64,000 bases of DNA from Mailhella massiliensis (GTDB lineage: Bacteria > Desulfobacterota > Desulfovibrionia > Desulfovibrionales > Desulfovibrionaceae): contig NZ_LT706942.1 in the NCBI RefSeq assembly GCF_900155525.1, forward strand, positions 112,553 to 176,552. The letters run 5' to 3'. This document shows positions 53,846 through 62,781 of the stretch, piece by piece (within the stretch, counting starts at the first letter, position 1; each line of letters begins with the position of its first letter). The position numbers and the translations under genes are program-made. The notes beneath the pieces are model-generated. The model saw nothing but the letters and a program-made list of their open reading frames with translations, did no database searches and was not told where the DNA came from.

Positions 53846-56749
53846 ATGAACAGCCATGGATTCCTCCTTGTCAGAGAAGAGAAGATGCACGAAGTGGGCG
53901 GCGTCGTCCGCCTCTGGAAGCACGAGGTCACCGGGGCCGAGCTGCTTTCCGTCTGCAACGACGACGAAAACAAGTCCTTCGGCGTAAGCTTCCGCACGCC
54001 CCCCAGGGATTCCACGGGCGTAGCCCACATCCTTGAGCATTCCGTGCTCTGCGGCTCCGACAGGTATCCGGTGAAGGAACCCTTTGTGGAACTGCTGAAA
54101 AGCTCCCTTCAGACCTTCCTGAACGCGCTTACCTTCCCCGACAAGACCTGCTACCCCGTGGCGAGCTGCAACCTTCAGGATTTCTACAACCTGATCGACG
54201 TGTATCTCGACGCCGTCTTTCATCCCCGCATCGATGAAAACGTGCTCCGCCAGGAAGGCTGGCACATCGAGACCGATTCTCCCGACGGTGTCTGGCAGTT
54301 CAAGGGCGTGGTGTTCAATGAAATGAAGGGCGTGTATTCCTCGCCCGATTCCGTGCTCATGGAAGAATGCCAGCACGCCGTTTTCCCCGACATGCTCTAC
54401 AGTCTGGATTCCGGCGGCGATCCTGCCGTGATTCCCACCCTCACCTTCGAGGCCTTCCGGGAATTTCACGCCGCCTACTACCATCCTTCCAACGCGCGCT
54501 TCTTCTTCTGGGGGGACGATGCGGAAGAGGAACGCCTTGCCCGCATCGCCGGTGTGCTCGCTCCCTATGAACGGCGCGAGGTGTCTTCCGAAGTGCCGCT
54601 GCAGGCGCGTCTTTCCACGCCGCGCCTGCTGGAGATTCCCTATGCCGCTTCGGAAGGAGAGGAGGCCGACAGGGCTCATGTGGCCGTGAACTGGCTGCTG
54701 TGCGAATCGAAGGACACCGAGGAAATGTTCGTGCTGAACATGCTGGAGCACATCATTTCCGCGCTTCCCGGTTCCCCCCTGCGCAAGGCGCTCATGGATT
54801 CCGGCCTCGGCGAGGACATTTCCGGCTGCGGCCTTGAGGGCGACCTGCGTCAGGCCTACTTCTCCATGGGGCTGCGCTCCATTGATGCGAAGGACGCCCC
54901 CGAGGTGGAACGCATCATGATGGAAACTCTGGCGGACCTTGCGGAGAACGGCGTCCCCGCTCCGGCTGTGGAAGCGGCCCTCAATTCTCTGGAATTCATG
55001 CTGCGTGAAAACAATACCGGTTCCTTCCCCCGCGGACTTGCGGCCATGTTCCGCAGTCTGTCCGACTGGCTGTACGACGGCGACGCCTTTGCGCCCCTTG
55101 CCTGGGAAAAGCCTCTTGCCTCCATCAAGAAGCGTCTTGCCGGGAGCGAGCCCGTGTTTGAGAACGCCATACGCCGCTGGTTCCTCGACAATACGCACCG
55201 CGTCACCGTGCTGCTCACCCCGGACGTTTCCCTTGCCGCAGCCCGTCAGGCTGCGGAAGACGCGAAGCTGGAAGAGCTGCGCAGGGGCATGAGCGAAGAG
55301 GAACGTGCGAAGGTGGCGGATATTGCGCAGGCGCTTCGCGCCGCGCAGCAGACGCCCGATTCCGAGGAGGCGCTGAACACGGTGCCGAGCCTCGGCAAGG
55401 AGGATCTGCCGAAGAACAACGCCGTCATTCCCTGCGAGGTGGAGAGCTGCGGCACGCTTGACGTGGTGACCCATGCGCTCCACACCACGGGCATTCTTTA
55501 TGCGCGGCTCGCCTTCGATCTTGCCGCCGTGCCCTCGCGCCTTCTGCCTCTGGTGCCGCTGTACGCCCGCGCGCTGACGGAACTCGGCACGAAGCGCCGC
55601 GACTATGTGGATCTCGGCTTTGAAATTTCCGCCCATACCGGCAGTCTGGGGGCCGGAGCCGTGGTGCTTCCGCGCGCCGCCGACGCCTCCGTGGTCTCCT
55701 TCCTTTCCGTATCCGGCAAATGCACGGCGGACAAGGTGGAGCGCATGGCCGCTCTCATGGAGGAAATTCTTTCCGAGCCTGATTTCGACAACCGCGAACG
55801 CTTCACGCAGATGGCCCTTGAGGAAAAGGCCCGCATGGAGCAGGCCGCCGTGCCCTCCGGGCATGTTCTGGTGAACACCCGTCTGAACGGCCGCCTTTCG
55901 ACCGTGGGCCGCATTTCCGAGGAAATGAACGGCGTGAACGCGTTCTTTTATGTGCGCGACCTCATCCGCAGGCTGGAAGAAGACTGGGAGAGCGTGCGTG
56001 CCGATCTTGCGGAGCTGCACGGGCGCATCGTGCGCCGTGAGGGCGTGAAGCTCGACATGACGGCGGACGGGGCGCTGCTTGCCGGTGCGCGCGGCGTGCT
56101 GGAGAAGCTGGCGCGGAATCTGCCTTCCCGCCCCGCGGAGCGCTGCGCGGTGGAGCTTGCGGAACTTCCCGGAGCCGAACTTCTGAGCATCCCGGCGCAG
56201 GTGAACTATGTGGGCCTCGGCCTTTCCCTGAAGGGGACGGGGTACCGTTACAGCGGTTCGCAGGCGGTGATTCTGCGTCATCTGCGCATGGGGTATTTGT
56301 GGGACCGCGTGCGTGTGCAGGGCGGGGCCTACGGGTGCTTTGCCCGGTACGGCCGCTCCACCGGGGCCTTCACCTTCGCTTCCTACCGTGACCCCAATGT
56401 GGCGAATACCCTCAGGGTGTACCGGGAAACGGCGGACTACCTCGGCAACCTTTCCCTTTCCGAGGCGGACATCACCCGTGCGGTGGTGGGCGCCATAGGC
56501 GATGTGGATTCCTACATGCTTCCCGGCGCGAAGGGTTCCGCGGCGTTTTCCCGCTGGATGGCGGGAGAATCCGAAGAGGAACGTCAGCGCATCCGCGAGG
56601 AAATTCTCGCCACGCGTCTTGCCGATTTCCATGATTTCGCGCCCTATCTTGCTTCCGCGCTGGAAAAGGCCGTGCCCTGCGTGCTGGGCGGCAGTGATGC
56701 CGAGGCCGTGGCGGACGCCGAGGGCTGGACGAAAACGCGGATTCTGTAG
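53846..56749 (+). CDS. M16C-family zinc metalloprotease (presequence-protease type)
   Basis: A 967-residue peptidase of the insulinase/PreP branch, which degrades unstructured peptides inside a closed chamber. The inverted zinc motif HILEH is at 61-65, and the downstream glutamate probably lies in FNEMKGVYSSPDS. The M16 domain pairs and the M16C-associated region are all present at the usual length. There is no signal peptide, so it is probably cytosolic. GGAAACAAC precedes the ATG at 53846. The TPR gene follows 20 bp after it. Confidence 0.93.
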   Translation: MNSHGFLLVREEKMHEVGGVVRLWKHEVTGAELLSVCNDDENKSFGVSFRTPPRDSTGVAHILEHSVLCGSDRYPVKEPFVELLKSSLQTFLNALTFPDKTCYPVASCNLQDFYNLIDVYLDAVFHPRIDENVLRQEGWHIETDSPDGVWQFKGVVFNEMKGVYSSPDSVLMEECQHAVFPDMLYSLDSGGDPAVIPTLTFEAFREFHAAYYHPSNARFFFWGDDAEEERLARIAGVLAPYERREVSSEVPLQARLSTPRLLEIPYAASEGEEADRAHVAVNWLLCESKDTEEMFVLNMLEHIISALPGSPLRKALMDSGLGEDISGCGLEGDLRQAYFSMGLRSIDAKDAPEVERIMMETLADLAENGVPAPAVEAALNSLEFMLRENNTGSFPRGLAAMFRSLSDWLYDGDAFAPLAWEKPLASIKKRLAGSEPVFENAIRRWFLDNTHRVTVLLTPDVSLAAARQAAEDAKLEELRRGMSEEERAKVADIAQALRAAQQTPDSEEALNTVPSLGKEDLPKNNAVIPCEVESCGTLDVVTHALHTTGILYARLAFDLAAVPSRLLPLVPLYARALTELGTKRRDYVDLGFEISAHTGSLGAGAVVLPRAADASVVSFLSVSGKCTADKVERMAALMEEILSEPDFDNRERFTQMALEEKARMEQAAVPSGHVLVNTRLNGRLSTVGRISEEMNGVNAFFYVRDLIRRLEEDWESVRADLAELHGRIVRREGVKLDMTADGALLAGARGVLEKLARNLPSRPAERCAVELAELPGAELLSIPAQVNYVGLGLSLKGTGYRYSGSQAVILRHLRMGYLWDRVRVQGGAYGCFARYGRSTGAFTFASYRDPNVANTLRVYRETADYLGNLSLSEADITRAVVGAIGDVDSYMLPGAKGSAAFSRWMAGESEEERQRIREEILATRLADFHDFAPYLASALEKAVPCVLGGSDAEAVADAEGWTKTRIL

Positions 56750-56769
56750 ACCGGTGCCGGGAGTACGTC

Positions 56770-57597
56770 ATGAAGAATGAAAAGACCCGCGGCGTCATGC
56801 TGACCAGTTCCGCCGTGATACTGGGCCTTGCCGCCTTTGCCGCCGGTTTCGTATGCGGAAATCTGACGGCGGAATACAAGGATGCGGGGCGGGGCGTGCA
56901 GGTTCCCGTCGTCGCTTCTCCCGCAGTCGCTCCGGCAGCCGACGCGGCGGGGGACGAACATATACGGCACCTTCGGGAAGAGGCCATGGCGGAACCCGGC
57001 GATGCCGGACGCTGGACGAAGCTCGGCAACGCCTGCTTTGATGCGGGCGATGCCGAAGGCGCCATAGAAGCCTATCAGGCCTCCCTGCGGCTGGAACCCG
57101 GCAATGCCGACGTGCGCACGGATATGGGTTCCATGTACCGCTTGAAGGGCGAACCTCTGCGCGCCGTGGAAAGCTACGAACAGGCTCTGCGCGACATGCC
57201 CGGGCATAAGAACGCCGTGTTCAACAAGGGCGTGACGCTGCTGCTCGACCTGGAAAAGCCGGAAGAGGCCGTGGCCTTCTGGAATGCCGTACTTGCGGAA
57301 AATCCCGACTTCACCCTGTCCAGCGGCGAACCTCTGAAAAAGGTCATGCCCGCGCTTGCGGTGGATGCCGGGCTTCAGCTTGAAGCGCATGACCGGAAGG
57401 AAACGGCGCTGCGCGCCTATGCCGAGGCTCTGAAACTCGACGCCTCCTTCGCTCCCGCGCTCGTACACCGCGCGTGGCTGCTGGAGAACATGGGCCGCGC
57501 TTCCGAGGCCCTGCCTCTGTGGAAGCGCGTACTGGAGCTTCATCCCGACGCCACCGACCCTGCGGGCAGGCCTGTCCGCGACCGCATCAAGAAGTAA
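56770..57597 (+). CDS. Membrane-anchored TPR protein
   Basis: A 275-residue protein with one N-terminal hydrophobic helix (about residues 11-31), an Ala/Pro-rich linker, and tandem tetratricopeptide repeats from about residue 65 onward. The repeats are clear in WTKLGNACFDAGDAEGAIEA and VRTDMGSMYRLKGEPLRAVE. The TPR part most likely faces the periplasm and binds protein partners. GGGAG precedes the start. Only 15 bases separate it from the kinase-like gene, so the two are very likely co-expressed. No specific function can be named. Confidence 0.87.
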   Translation: MKNEKTRGVMLTSSAVILGLAAFAAGFVCGNLTAEYKDAGRGVQVPVVASPAVAPAADAAGDEHIRHLREEAMAEPGDAGRWTKLGNACFDAGDAEGAIEAYQASLRLEPGNADVRTDMGSMYRLKGEPLRAVESYEQALRDMPGHKNAVFNKGVTLLLDLEKPEEAVAFWNAVLAENPDFTLSSGEPLKKVMPALAVDAGLQLEAHDRKETALRAYAEALKLDASFAPALVHRAWLLENMGRASEALPLWKRVLELHPDATDPAGRPVRDRIKK

Positions 57598-57612
57598 TCA
57601 TACGGGATTGTC

Positions 57613-60600
57613 ATGTTTCCGTTTTCTTTTTCCCTGTTTCGCATGACGGCGGTGCTTCTGGCGCTTCTCTGGATGCCTGCGCCCCTTCATGCCGGGCCGG
57701 AAGAGGCGGCGGTGCTTGTGGCCGAGCCCGCTCCCGCCGTGGCCCTTCCCGAAGAAGTGCTCATCCGGGCGGATGTACAGCCTGCGCCGCCTCCCCCGCA
57801 GGAGAAGCGCTCCACGGCCTCGCGTCTGCCCGTGCTTTCCCTCCTTTCCATGCTGCCGGACGGAAAGGGTGCTCTGAGCGTGGAGGAGGCTTCCGACAGA
57901 ATCCAGGAATTCACGCCTTATCATGTCGGTCCTCTGTCGCGCGAAACGGGTACGCTCTGGCTGCATCTCGATCTTGCCGACGTGCGGGACGAAGCGCCGC
58001 ATACGCTGTGGCTGGATCTCGGTACGCAGGCGCCTTCCGGCGTATCGGTATGGCTTTCCTCCGACGGCAGAAACTGGAACGGCGCCCGGGCAGAAACGAC
58101 GGGTGTGTATGAACTGACTTCTGCCGGAAGGCGGGGGCAGGTGCTCATACGCATGGACGGTCTGCCGGGCCTGTGGTTCCGCCCCGCGCTCTGTTCGCTG
58201 CCGGTGGTCATGCACTCTCCCGAAAGGCTGGCGCATGTCGTTTCCCTGGCATCGCTGGGACTTCTCGGCGCGCTCTGCCTGCTGCTCAGCCTCACCGAGC
58301 GCGGAGAAGGCAGATTCTGGACGGCGGTTCTCGCCTTTGCGGCTCTGGTACAGGGCCTCTGGGGCATTCCTTCCGCTTCTGCGGGAACCATGGGCGCAAC
58401 TTCCTTTGCGGGCATGTTCGCAGCGGGAGTGGCGCTCTTCATGATGCCCCATGCGGGCAGAGTGCTCATGCGCACGCGCCTTGCCTCGCCTTTCGTGGAT
58501 GTACTGTATCTTGTCTTCGCCCTGCCCGGAGCCTGCGCCGCCATCGTGCCGCTTCTGCCCGGCATGGCATGGACGGCAAGGCTGCTTTCCCTGTGGCCGC
58601 TGGCCGCGCTTCTTTACTTCGTGCCTGCGCTGCTGCTTGCTCTGCGCGGCGTGCAGGGAGGCGTGCCCTTCCTTTTCTCCTGCCTCTTCATGGGCGGCGG
58701 AGCCGCCGTTTCCCTGTGGGGCGTGGCGCACGGGCTGGAAAGTCCGTGGTGGGGCGTGAGCGTGCTGGCCGGGCAGGTCATCGGACTGCTCTTTCTTTCG
58801 TCCGCCGCGCCGCATAAGGAAGCCCTTGCCGGCGCGTCGTCTTCGGAACTCGACATTGCGGAACGTCGACTGCCGGAAGTCAGGGCCAATACCTATAGGG
58901 ACAACAGCCTTGCGGCGCTGCGTCGTGCCTTCCGCGGAACGGTGGAGGAGCTCTTCGACGAGGCCTGCCGTCTGGATCAGGCGCTTACCAGGGCCGGAGT
59001 GGACAGAGAGAAGGTGGACATCATGACCCATGCCGACGGCATGGTGGCCGCCGCGCGCAGACTTTCCGAAAGTGCGCTCGACCTGCCCGCCGCAGCCATG
59101 CTGCCCGAAGCCTCCATGCAGGTGTTCGAGCTGCGTCAGGTCATACGGAAGGCCTTTGCTTCGGTGGCGGACGAGGCGGAAAAGAAGGGGCTCGGCCTTG
59201 CCTGGTATGTGGCTCCCCAGCTGGGGCAGAAGTTCCGGGGCGATGCCGCCCGCCTCACCGCGCTGCTTTCCCTGCTGCTCGCCGATTCCGTGCGTGCCGC
59301 CTTCAGGGGAGCGGTGAGTCTGCATGTGCGCCGCTCCGGCGCGAGTACCCATCCGGGGCATCTGCAGTTCACGGTGTCCGACAACGGAGAGGGACTTCCT
59401 CCGCGGGGCAGGCAGAGTATGCTTATTTCCCGCGCATGGGAACTTGCCGCCGCCCACGGGGGAGATCTGTTCATCGACAGCACTCCGCAGGGCATGGAGC
59501 TTACCTTCAGCATGGAATGCGCGGCCATGGAGGCCGACGGAGTGACGGAAAAATCCGTACCTTCCGCGGAAGGCGCGGAAGCGCCCCGGCCGGAGGCTCC
59601 GCTCGTCATTCTTGCTTCTCCCGACGGGCTGAGCCGTCAGATGTATGCCCATTATCTGGAGGACATGGGCTTCTGCCTGTGGGAAGCGCGCGATGCGGAG
59701 GAGGCGGCGTCGCTGTACGCCTCGGCTCCCGCCGCGCTGGTGGTGTTCGACGGCAATCTCGGCGAAGAGGACATGGTGCAGGCTCTTGCGGCCATACGCA
59801 TGTTCGAGGGAGAGCAGGCCCTCTCCGCCGCGCCCTTCCTGCTTCTTGCCCGCGATGACATGCAGGCGGAACGCATCGCCAAGGCCGGCTGCGACGAGGC
59901 CCTTATTCTGCCCGTGGTGCGCAGGGATCTGCGCGCCATGGCGAGATGGCTCATTTCCCCGACGCCGGAGAGACCCGTACTGAGCGCGGACCGCATTACT
60001 CTGGCAGCCGTTCTGGCCGGAGCCCATTCCGGCAATGCGCGTATGCAGCGCAAAGCCGTGCGCAAGGCGGAACCTGCGCCGAAGCCCGCTTCCTCTCCCG
60101 AAATGGCGGCGGAGCCGCAGAACGCCGCAGCAAAGCCGGAGGAAGCCGCCGCTGCTGCCGCGGCGGAGCAGGGCGCGCTTTCGCTGCAGGGAGAGGGGTC
60201 CCGGGAAAGAAAGGGCGGAACGTGGCTTTCCTCGCTGTTCCATTCCCATACCCGCCCTGCGGAGACGCAGGAGCGCGCAAAAGACGCTGCGGACGGCGCG
60301 GAGCCGGAAGAGAACGCCGTGGCCGTCCCTGCGGCGGACACAGCGCGCGGGACGCCGGAAGAGGAAGTGGTGGATCTTCTCGCCGAAGAGGTGCTGGTGG
60401 AGGAGAGCGGCGTACAGGAACTGACCAGCGACGATCTTGCTCCGGCCGTGGAGAAGAGCGTTTCCTCCCCGGAGGACGGAGAGGAGGAGCTCATAGAACT
60501 GGATGTTTCCCTCATCCATGAGGAAGGAACGCCCGTATCTTCCTCACCGGAGGAGCCTGCCGCTCCCGGGCGGGAGGCGGAAGAGGTTCTGGAGGAGATG

Positions 60601-60846
60601 GAATCGCCTTCGGGACGGATCGTGGAAGGACTGAACCGTATTTCCGAGGCGCTCATTCACGGCGACGTGCAGGCCATACGGGCCGGTTCGCGCGAGCTTT
60701 CCGCCACGGCGGACAGGTACGGGATGCATACGCTGGCCGACATGGCCCGCTGTTTCCGGGCCGCATGGGAGGAGGGCGATGTGGAGGCCGCCGCGCAGAT
60801 CGTGGAGGAAATGCGCGCCGAAGCCGCGCGTCTGCAACGGCCGTAA
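57613..60846 (+). CDS. Degenerate hybrid-histidine-kinase-like membrane protein
   Basis: A 1077-residue protein: signal peptide (1-27), a periplasmic domain (about 85-200) and a seven-helix membrane region (205-395) like 7TMR-DISM sensors. A kinase-like ATPase region (430-635), a receiver-like domain (662-780), a low-complexity linker (about 810-1000) and an HPt-like helical end follow. Signaling residues look lost. There is no HE[LI]RTPL-type H-box. The N-box Asn position reads Asp (LLLADSV). The G1 DNGEG (590-594) remains but the G2 glycines are gone. The receiver keeps an Asp (LVVFDGN) but has Leu at the switch Lys (LILPV). The HPt His is absent (SRELSATADRYG). It may be a pseudokinase scaffold; this is inferred from motifs by eye. 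Confidence 0.8.
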   Translation: MFPFSFSLFRMTAVLLALLWMPAPLHAGPEEAAVLVAEPAPAVALPEEVLIRADVQPAPPPPQEKRSTASRLPVLSLLSMLPDGKGALSVEEASDRIQEFTPYHVGPLSRETGTLWLHLDLADVRDEAPHTLWLDLGTQAPSGVSVWLSSDGRNWNGARAETTGVYELTSAGRRGQVLIRMDGLPGLWFRPALCSLPVVMHSPERLAHVVSLASLGLLGALCLLLSLTERGEGRFWTAVLAFAALVQGLWGIPSASAGTMGATSFAGMFAAGVALFMMPHAGRVLMRTRLASPFVDVLYLVFALPGACAAIVPLLPGMAWTARLLSLWPLAALLYFVPALLLALRGVQGGVPFLFSCLFMGGGAAVSLWGVAHGLESPWWGVSVLAGQVIGLLFLSSAAPHKEALAGASSSELDIAERRLPEVRANTYRDNSLAALRRAFRGTVEELFDEACRLDQALTRAGVDREKVDIMTHADGMVAAARRLSESALDLPAAAMLPEASMQVFELRQVIRKAFASVADEAEKKGLGLAWYVAPQLGQKFRGDAARLTALLSLLLADSVRAAFRGAVSLHVRRSGASTHPGHLQFTVSDNGEGLPPRGRQSMLISRAWELAAAHGGDLFIDSTPQGMELTFSMECAAMEADGVTEKSVPSAEGAEAPRPEAPLVILASPDGLSRQMYAHYLEDMGFCLWEARDAEEAASLYASAPAALVVFDGNLGEEDMVQALAAIRMFEGEQALSAAPFLLLARDDMQAERIAKAGCDEALILPVVRRDLRAMARWLISPTPERPVLSADRITLAAVLAGAHSGNARMQRKAVRKAEPAPKPASSPEMAAEPQNAAAKPEEAAAAAAAEQGALSLQGEGSRERKGGTWLSSLFHSHTRPAETQERAKDAADGAEPEENAVAVPAADTARGTPEEEVVDLLAEEVLVEESGVQELTSDDLAPAVEKSVSSPEDGEEELIELDVSLIHEEGTPVSSSPEEPAAPGREAEEVLEEMESPSGRIVEGLNRISEALIHGDVQAIRAGSRELSATADRYGMHTLADMARCFRAAWEEGDVEAAAQIVEEMRAEAARLQRP

Positions 60847-60899
60847 CGGCATACGGACAGCGCAGAACATGCGTTGATGTCCGCGAAAAGGAACATTGC

Positions 60900-60946
60900 G
60901 CCCGGGCCGGGGAAGAAACGTGTTTTTTCTCCGTGTCCGGGCTTTT
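60900..60946 (+). terminator. Probable terminator after the kinase-like gene
   Basis: GCCCGG (60900-60905) pairs with CCGGGC (60937-60942), extended by an inner imperfect GGGGAAGAAA/TTTTTTCTCC match, then TTTT. It is 53 bases past the stop. Confidence 0.55.
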
Positions 60947-61009
60947 CATATGTCTTCGTTTAAAAGTTTCCTCTTCTGCGTGAAGAGAGTTTTTTGCGTA
61001 AGGGAATAC

Positions 61010-61038
61010 TTGCAACTTTGCTGGAAAGTTTTTATGAT
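61010..61038 (+). promoter_or_regulatory. Predicted sigma70 promoter of the UspA gene
   Basis: TTGCAA (61010-61015), exactly 17-bp spacer, TATGAT (61033-61038), with about 45 nt of leader before the start. Confidence 0.7.
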
Positions 61039-61091
61039 AAAGCCATGTTTAGGAGGCATCCTGCCCCGAACAAAGAAACAGAGGAGGCATT

Positions 61092-61565
61092 ATGCCCAAG
61101 CTGCAGAAGATCATATGCGCGTTGGACCTTTCCGAGCACAGCAAGACGGTTGCGGAATATGCATGTATGCTGGCCAAGGCCATGAATGCCAGCATCGTGG
61201 CCGTATACGCGGCCCCTACGCTGACTCAGTACACGGGCTTCCACGTCCCGCCGAATACCATTGACAGCTTTGTGGGTGAAATTGTCTCCGGCGCGGAAAA
61301 GGCCATGGCCCAGTTCGTGTCCGAAAACTTCGAAGGCGTGGAAACCAAGGCCGAAGTGGTCGTCGGTTATGCCGCCGAGGAAATTCTTGAAATCGCGGCC
61401 AAGGAAGAGGCCGACCTCATCGTCATGGGCACCCATGGCCGCAAGGGCATCGACCGCATCCTGTTCGGCTCCGTGGCGGAACGGGTCGTCAAGAATTCCC
61501 ATCTCCCCGTCCTGACCATTCGTCCTTCCGACAATTATACGGGCGGCGCGATCTATAAGGATTAA
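61092..61565 (+). CDS. Universal stress protein, UspA family
   Basis: A 157-residue cytosolic stress protein. The fold is typical: IICALDLSEHSKTVAEYA at the N-terminus and VVVGYAAEEILEIAAKEEADLIVMG in the second half. The ATP-binding pattern G-x2-G-x9-G(S) is complete (GTHGRKGIDRILFGSVAERV), so it should belong to the ATP-binding branch. GAGGAGG lies five to eleven bases before the ATG. It stands alone with its own promoter and terminator. Confidence 0.94.
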   Translation: MPKLQKIICALDLSEHSKTVAEYACMLAKAMNASIVAVYAAPTLTQYTGFHVPPNTIDSFVGEIVSGAEKAMAQFVSENFEGVETKAEVVVGYAAEEILEIAAKEEADLIVMGTHGRKGIDRILFGSVAERVVKNSHLPVLTIRPSDNYTGGAIYKD

Positions 61566-61585
61566 CGCTTCATCAGATCGGGAAC

Positions 61586-61632
61586 AGGGCTTTCCTTTTG
61601 CGGCTTCGTCCGGGGGAGGAAAGCCCTTTTTA
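61586..61632 (+). terminator. Intrinsic terminator after the UspA gene
   Basis: AGGGCTTTCC (61586-61595) pairs with GGAAAGCCCT (61618-61627), followed by TTTTATT. Confidence 0.85.
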
Positions 61633-61661
61633 TTATCTTTTCCTTTTTTCAAGGTGTACCC

Positions 61662-62780
61662 ATGAATCTCCCCTTTACCTCGTTCAACGACGTCCGCCCC
61701 GAGGTGGCGTCCTTCGAATCCTACGAACCCGGCCTCAGCATTGCCGAAATAGCCGGGCGTTACGGGCTTTCCCGAGTCATCAAAATGGCCAGCAACGAGA
61801 ATCCGCTGGGCGTTTCTCCCCGGGTGCGGGAGGTTCTGGAAAAGAACATAGGGCAGGCCTTCCGTTATCCGCAGTCGGGCAATCCGCGTCTGGTGAAGGC
61901 GCTCGCCGCCTTTTACGGGGTGGATGCGGGGCGCGTGTTCGTGGGCAACGGTTCCGATGAGATCATCGATCTTCTTTTCCGGGTGCGCGCCATACCGGGC
62001 GTACACAACGCCGTCGCCTTCCGTCCCTGCTTCGGTCTGTACCCCACTCAGGCGAAGATGGCGGGCGTGGAACTGCGCCAGGCTCCCTTGAAGCCCGATT
62101 TCTCCTTCGATTTCCCCGGCCTTCTGAAGCTGGTGGACGAAAACACCACCCTTGTCATCGTCACATCGCCGGACAATCCTTCCGGCCGGGCCGCCTCGGC
62201 TGACGAGCTGGCCGCTCTGGCGAAGGCGCTTCCGCCCGCCTGCCTTCTGGTGGTGGACGAGGCCTATATCGAATTCGCCGGGCCGGAACATTCCCTGCTG
62301 CCGCGCCTCGGCGAACTGCCCAACGTGGCGCTCATGCGTACCTTTTCCAAGGTGTACGGCCTTGCGGGTATGCGCATAGGCTACGCCATCCTTCCTCCGG
62401 CCATAGCCGACTACATGTGGCGCGTACGCCTGCCGTTTTCGCTCAATATTCTGGCCGAGGAAGCGGCGCTGGCCGCTCTTGAGGATGCCGGGTTCCGGGA
62501 AGACACCATCGCTCTTGTGCAGCGCGGCCGCAGGGCGCTCACCGACGGGCTGCGCTCCATGGGCTGCGAAGTGTTGCCCAGCATGTCGAACTTCCTCATG
62601 TTCCGTACGCCGGAAGGCACGGCGGACGTGAAGACCCTGCACGGCGAACTGCTGCGCCGGGGCATCATCATCCGCGCGCTGGGCGGCTATCATCTGCCGG
62701 ACTGGCTGCGCGTGAGCGTGGGCACCGATGAGGAAAACGAACTCTTCCTGCGCCATGTGCGTGAAATTCTGGGGGCCTGA
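61662..62780 (+). CDS. hisC: Histidinol-phosphate aminotransferase
   Basis: A PLP enzyme of histidine synthesis converting imidazole-acetol phosphate and glutamate to histidinol phosphate. The 372-residue product has MASNENPLG, VGNGSDEIIDLL, SPDNPSGR, VVDEAYIEFAG and the PLP lysine in RTFSKVYGLAGMRIGY. AAGGTG lies upstream of the ATG at 61662. cmk begins one base after its stop. The same family includes tyrosine/phenylalanine aminotransferases, but the motifs fit HisC best. Confidence 0.92.
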   Translation: MNLPFTSFNDVRPEVASFESYEPGLSIAEIAGRYGLSRVIKMASNENPLGVSPRVREVLEKNIGQAFRYPQSGNPRLVKALAAFYGVDAGRVFVGNGSDEIIDLLFRVRAIPGVHNAVAFRPCFGLYPTQAKMAGVELRQAPLKPDFSFDFPGLLKLVDENTTLVIVTSPDNPSGRAASADELAALAKALPPACLLVVDEAYIEFAGPEHSLLPRLGELPNVALMRTFSKVYGLAGMRIGYAILPPAIADYMWRVRLPFSLNILAEEAALAALEDAGFREDTIALVQRGRRALTDGLRSMGCEVLPSMSNFLMFRTPEGTADVKTLHGELLRRGIIIRALGGYHLPDWLRVSVGTDEENELFLRHVREILGA

Positions 62781-62781
62781 T

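Noticed and set aside
53093-56632. 1179-residue frame antisense to the M16C protease
   Set aside because: Long but only a codon-bias shadow; the plus strand has a complete protease with zinc motif and ribosome site.
57598-60519. 973-residue frame antisense to the kinase-like gene
   Set aside because: Low-complexity His/Arg/Gly composition and no start signal.
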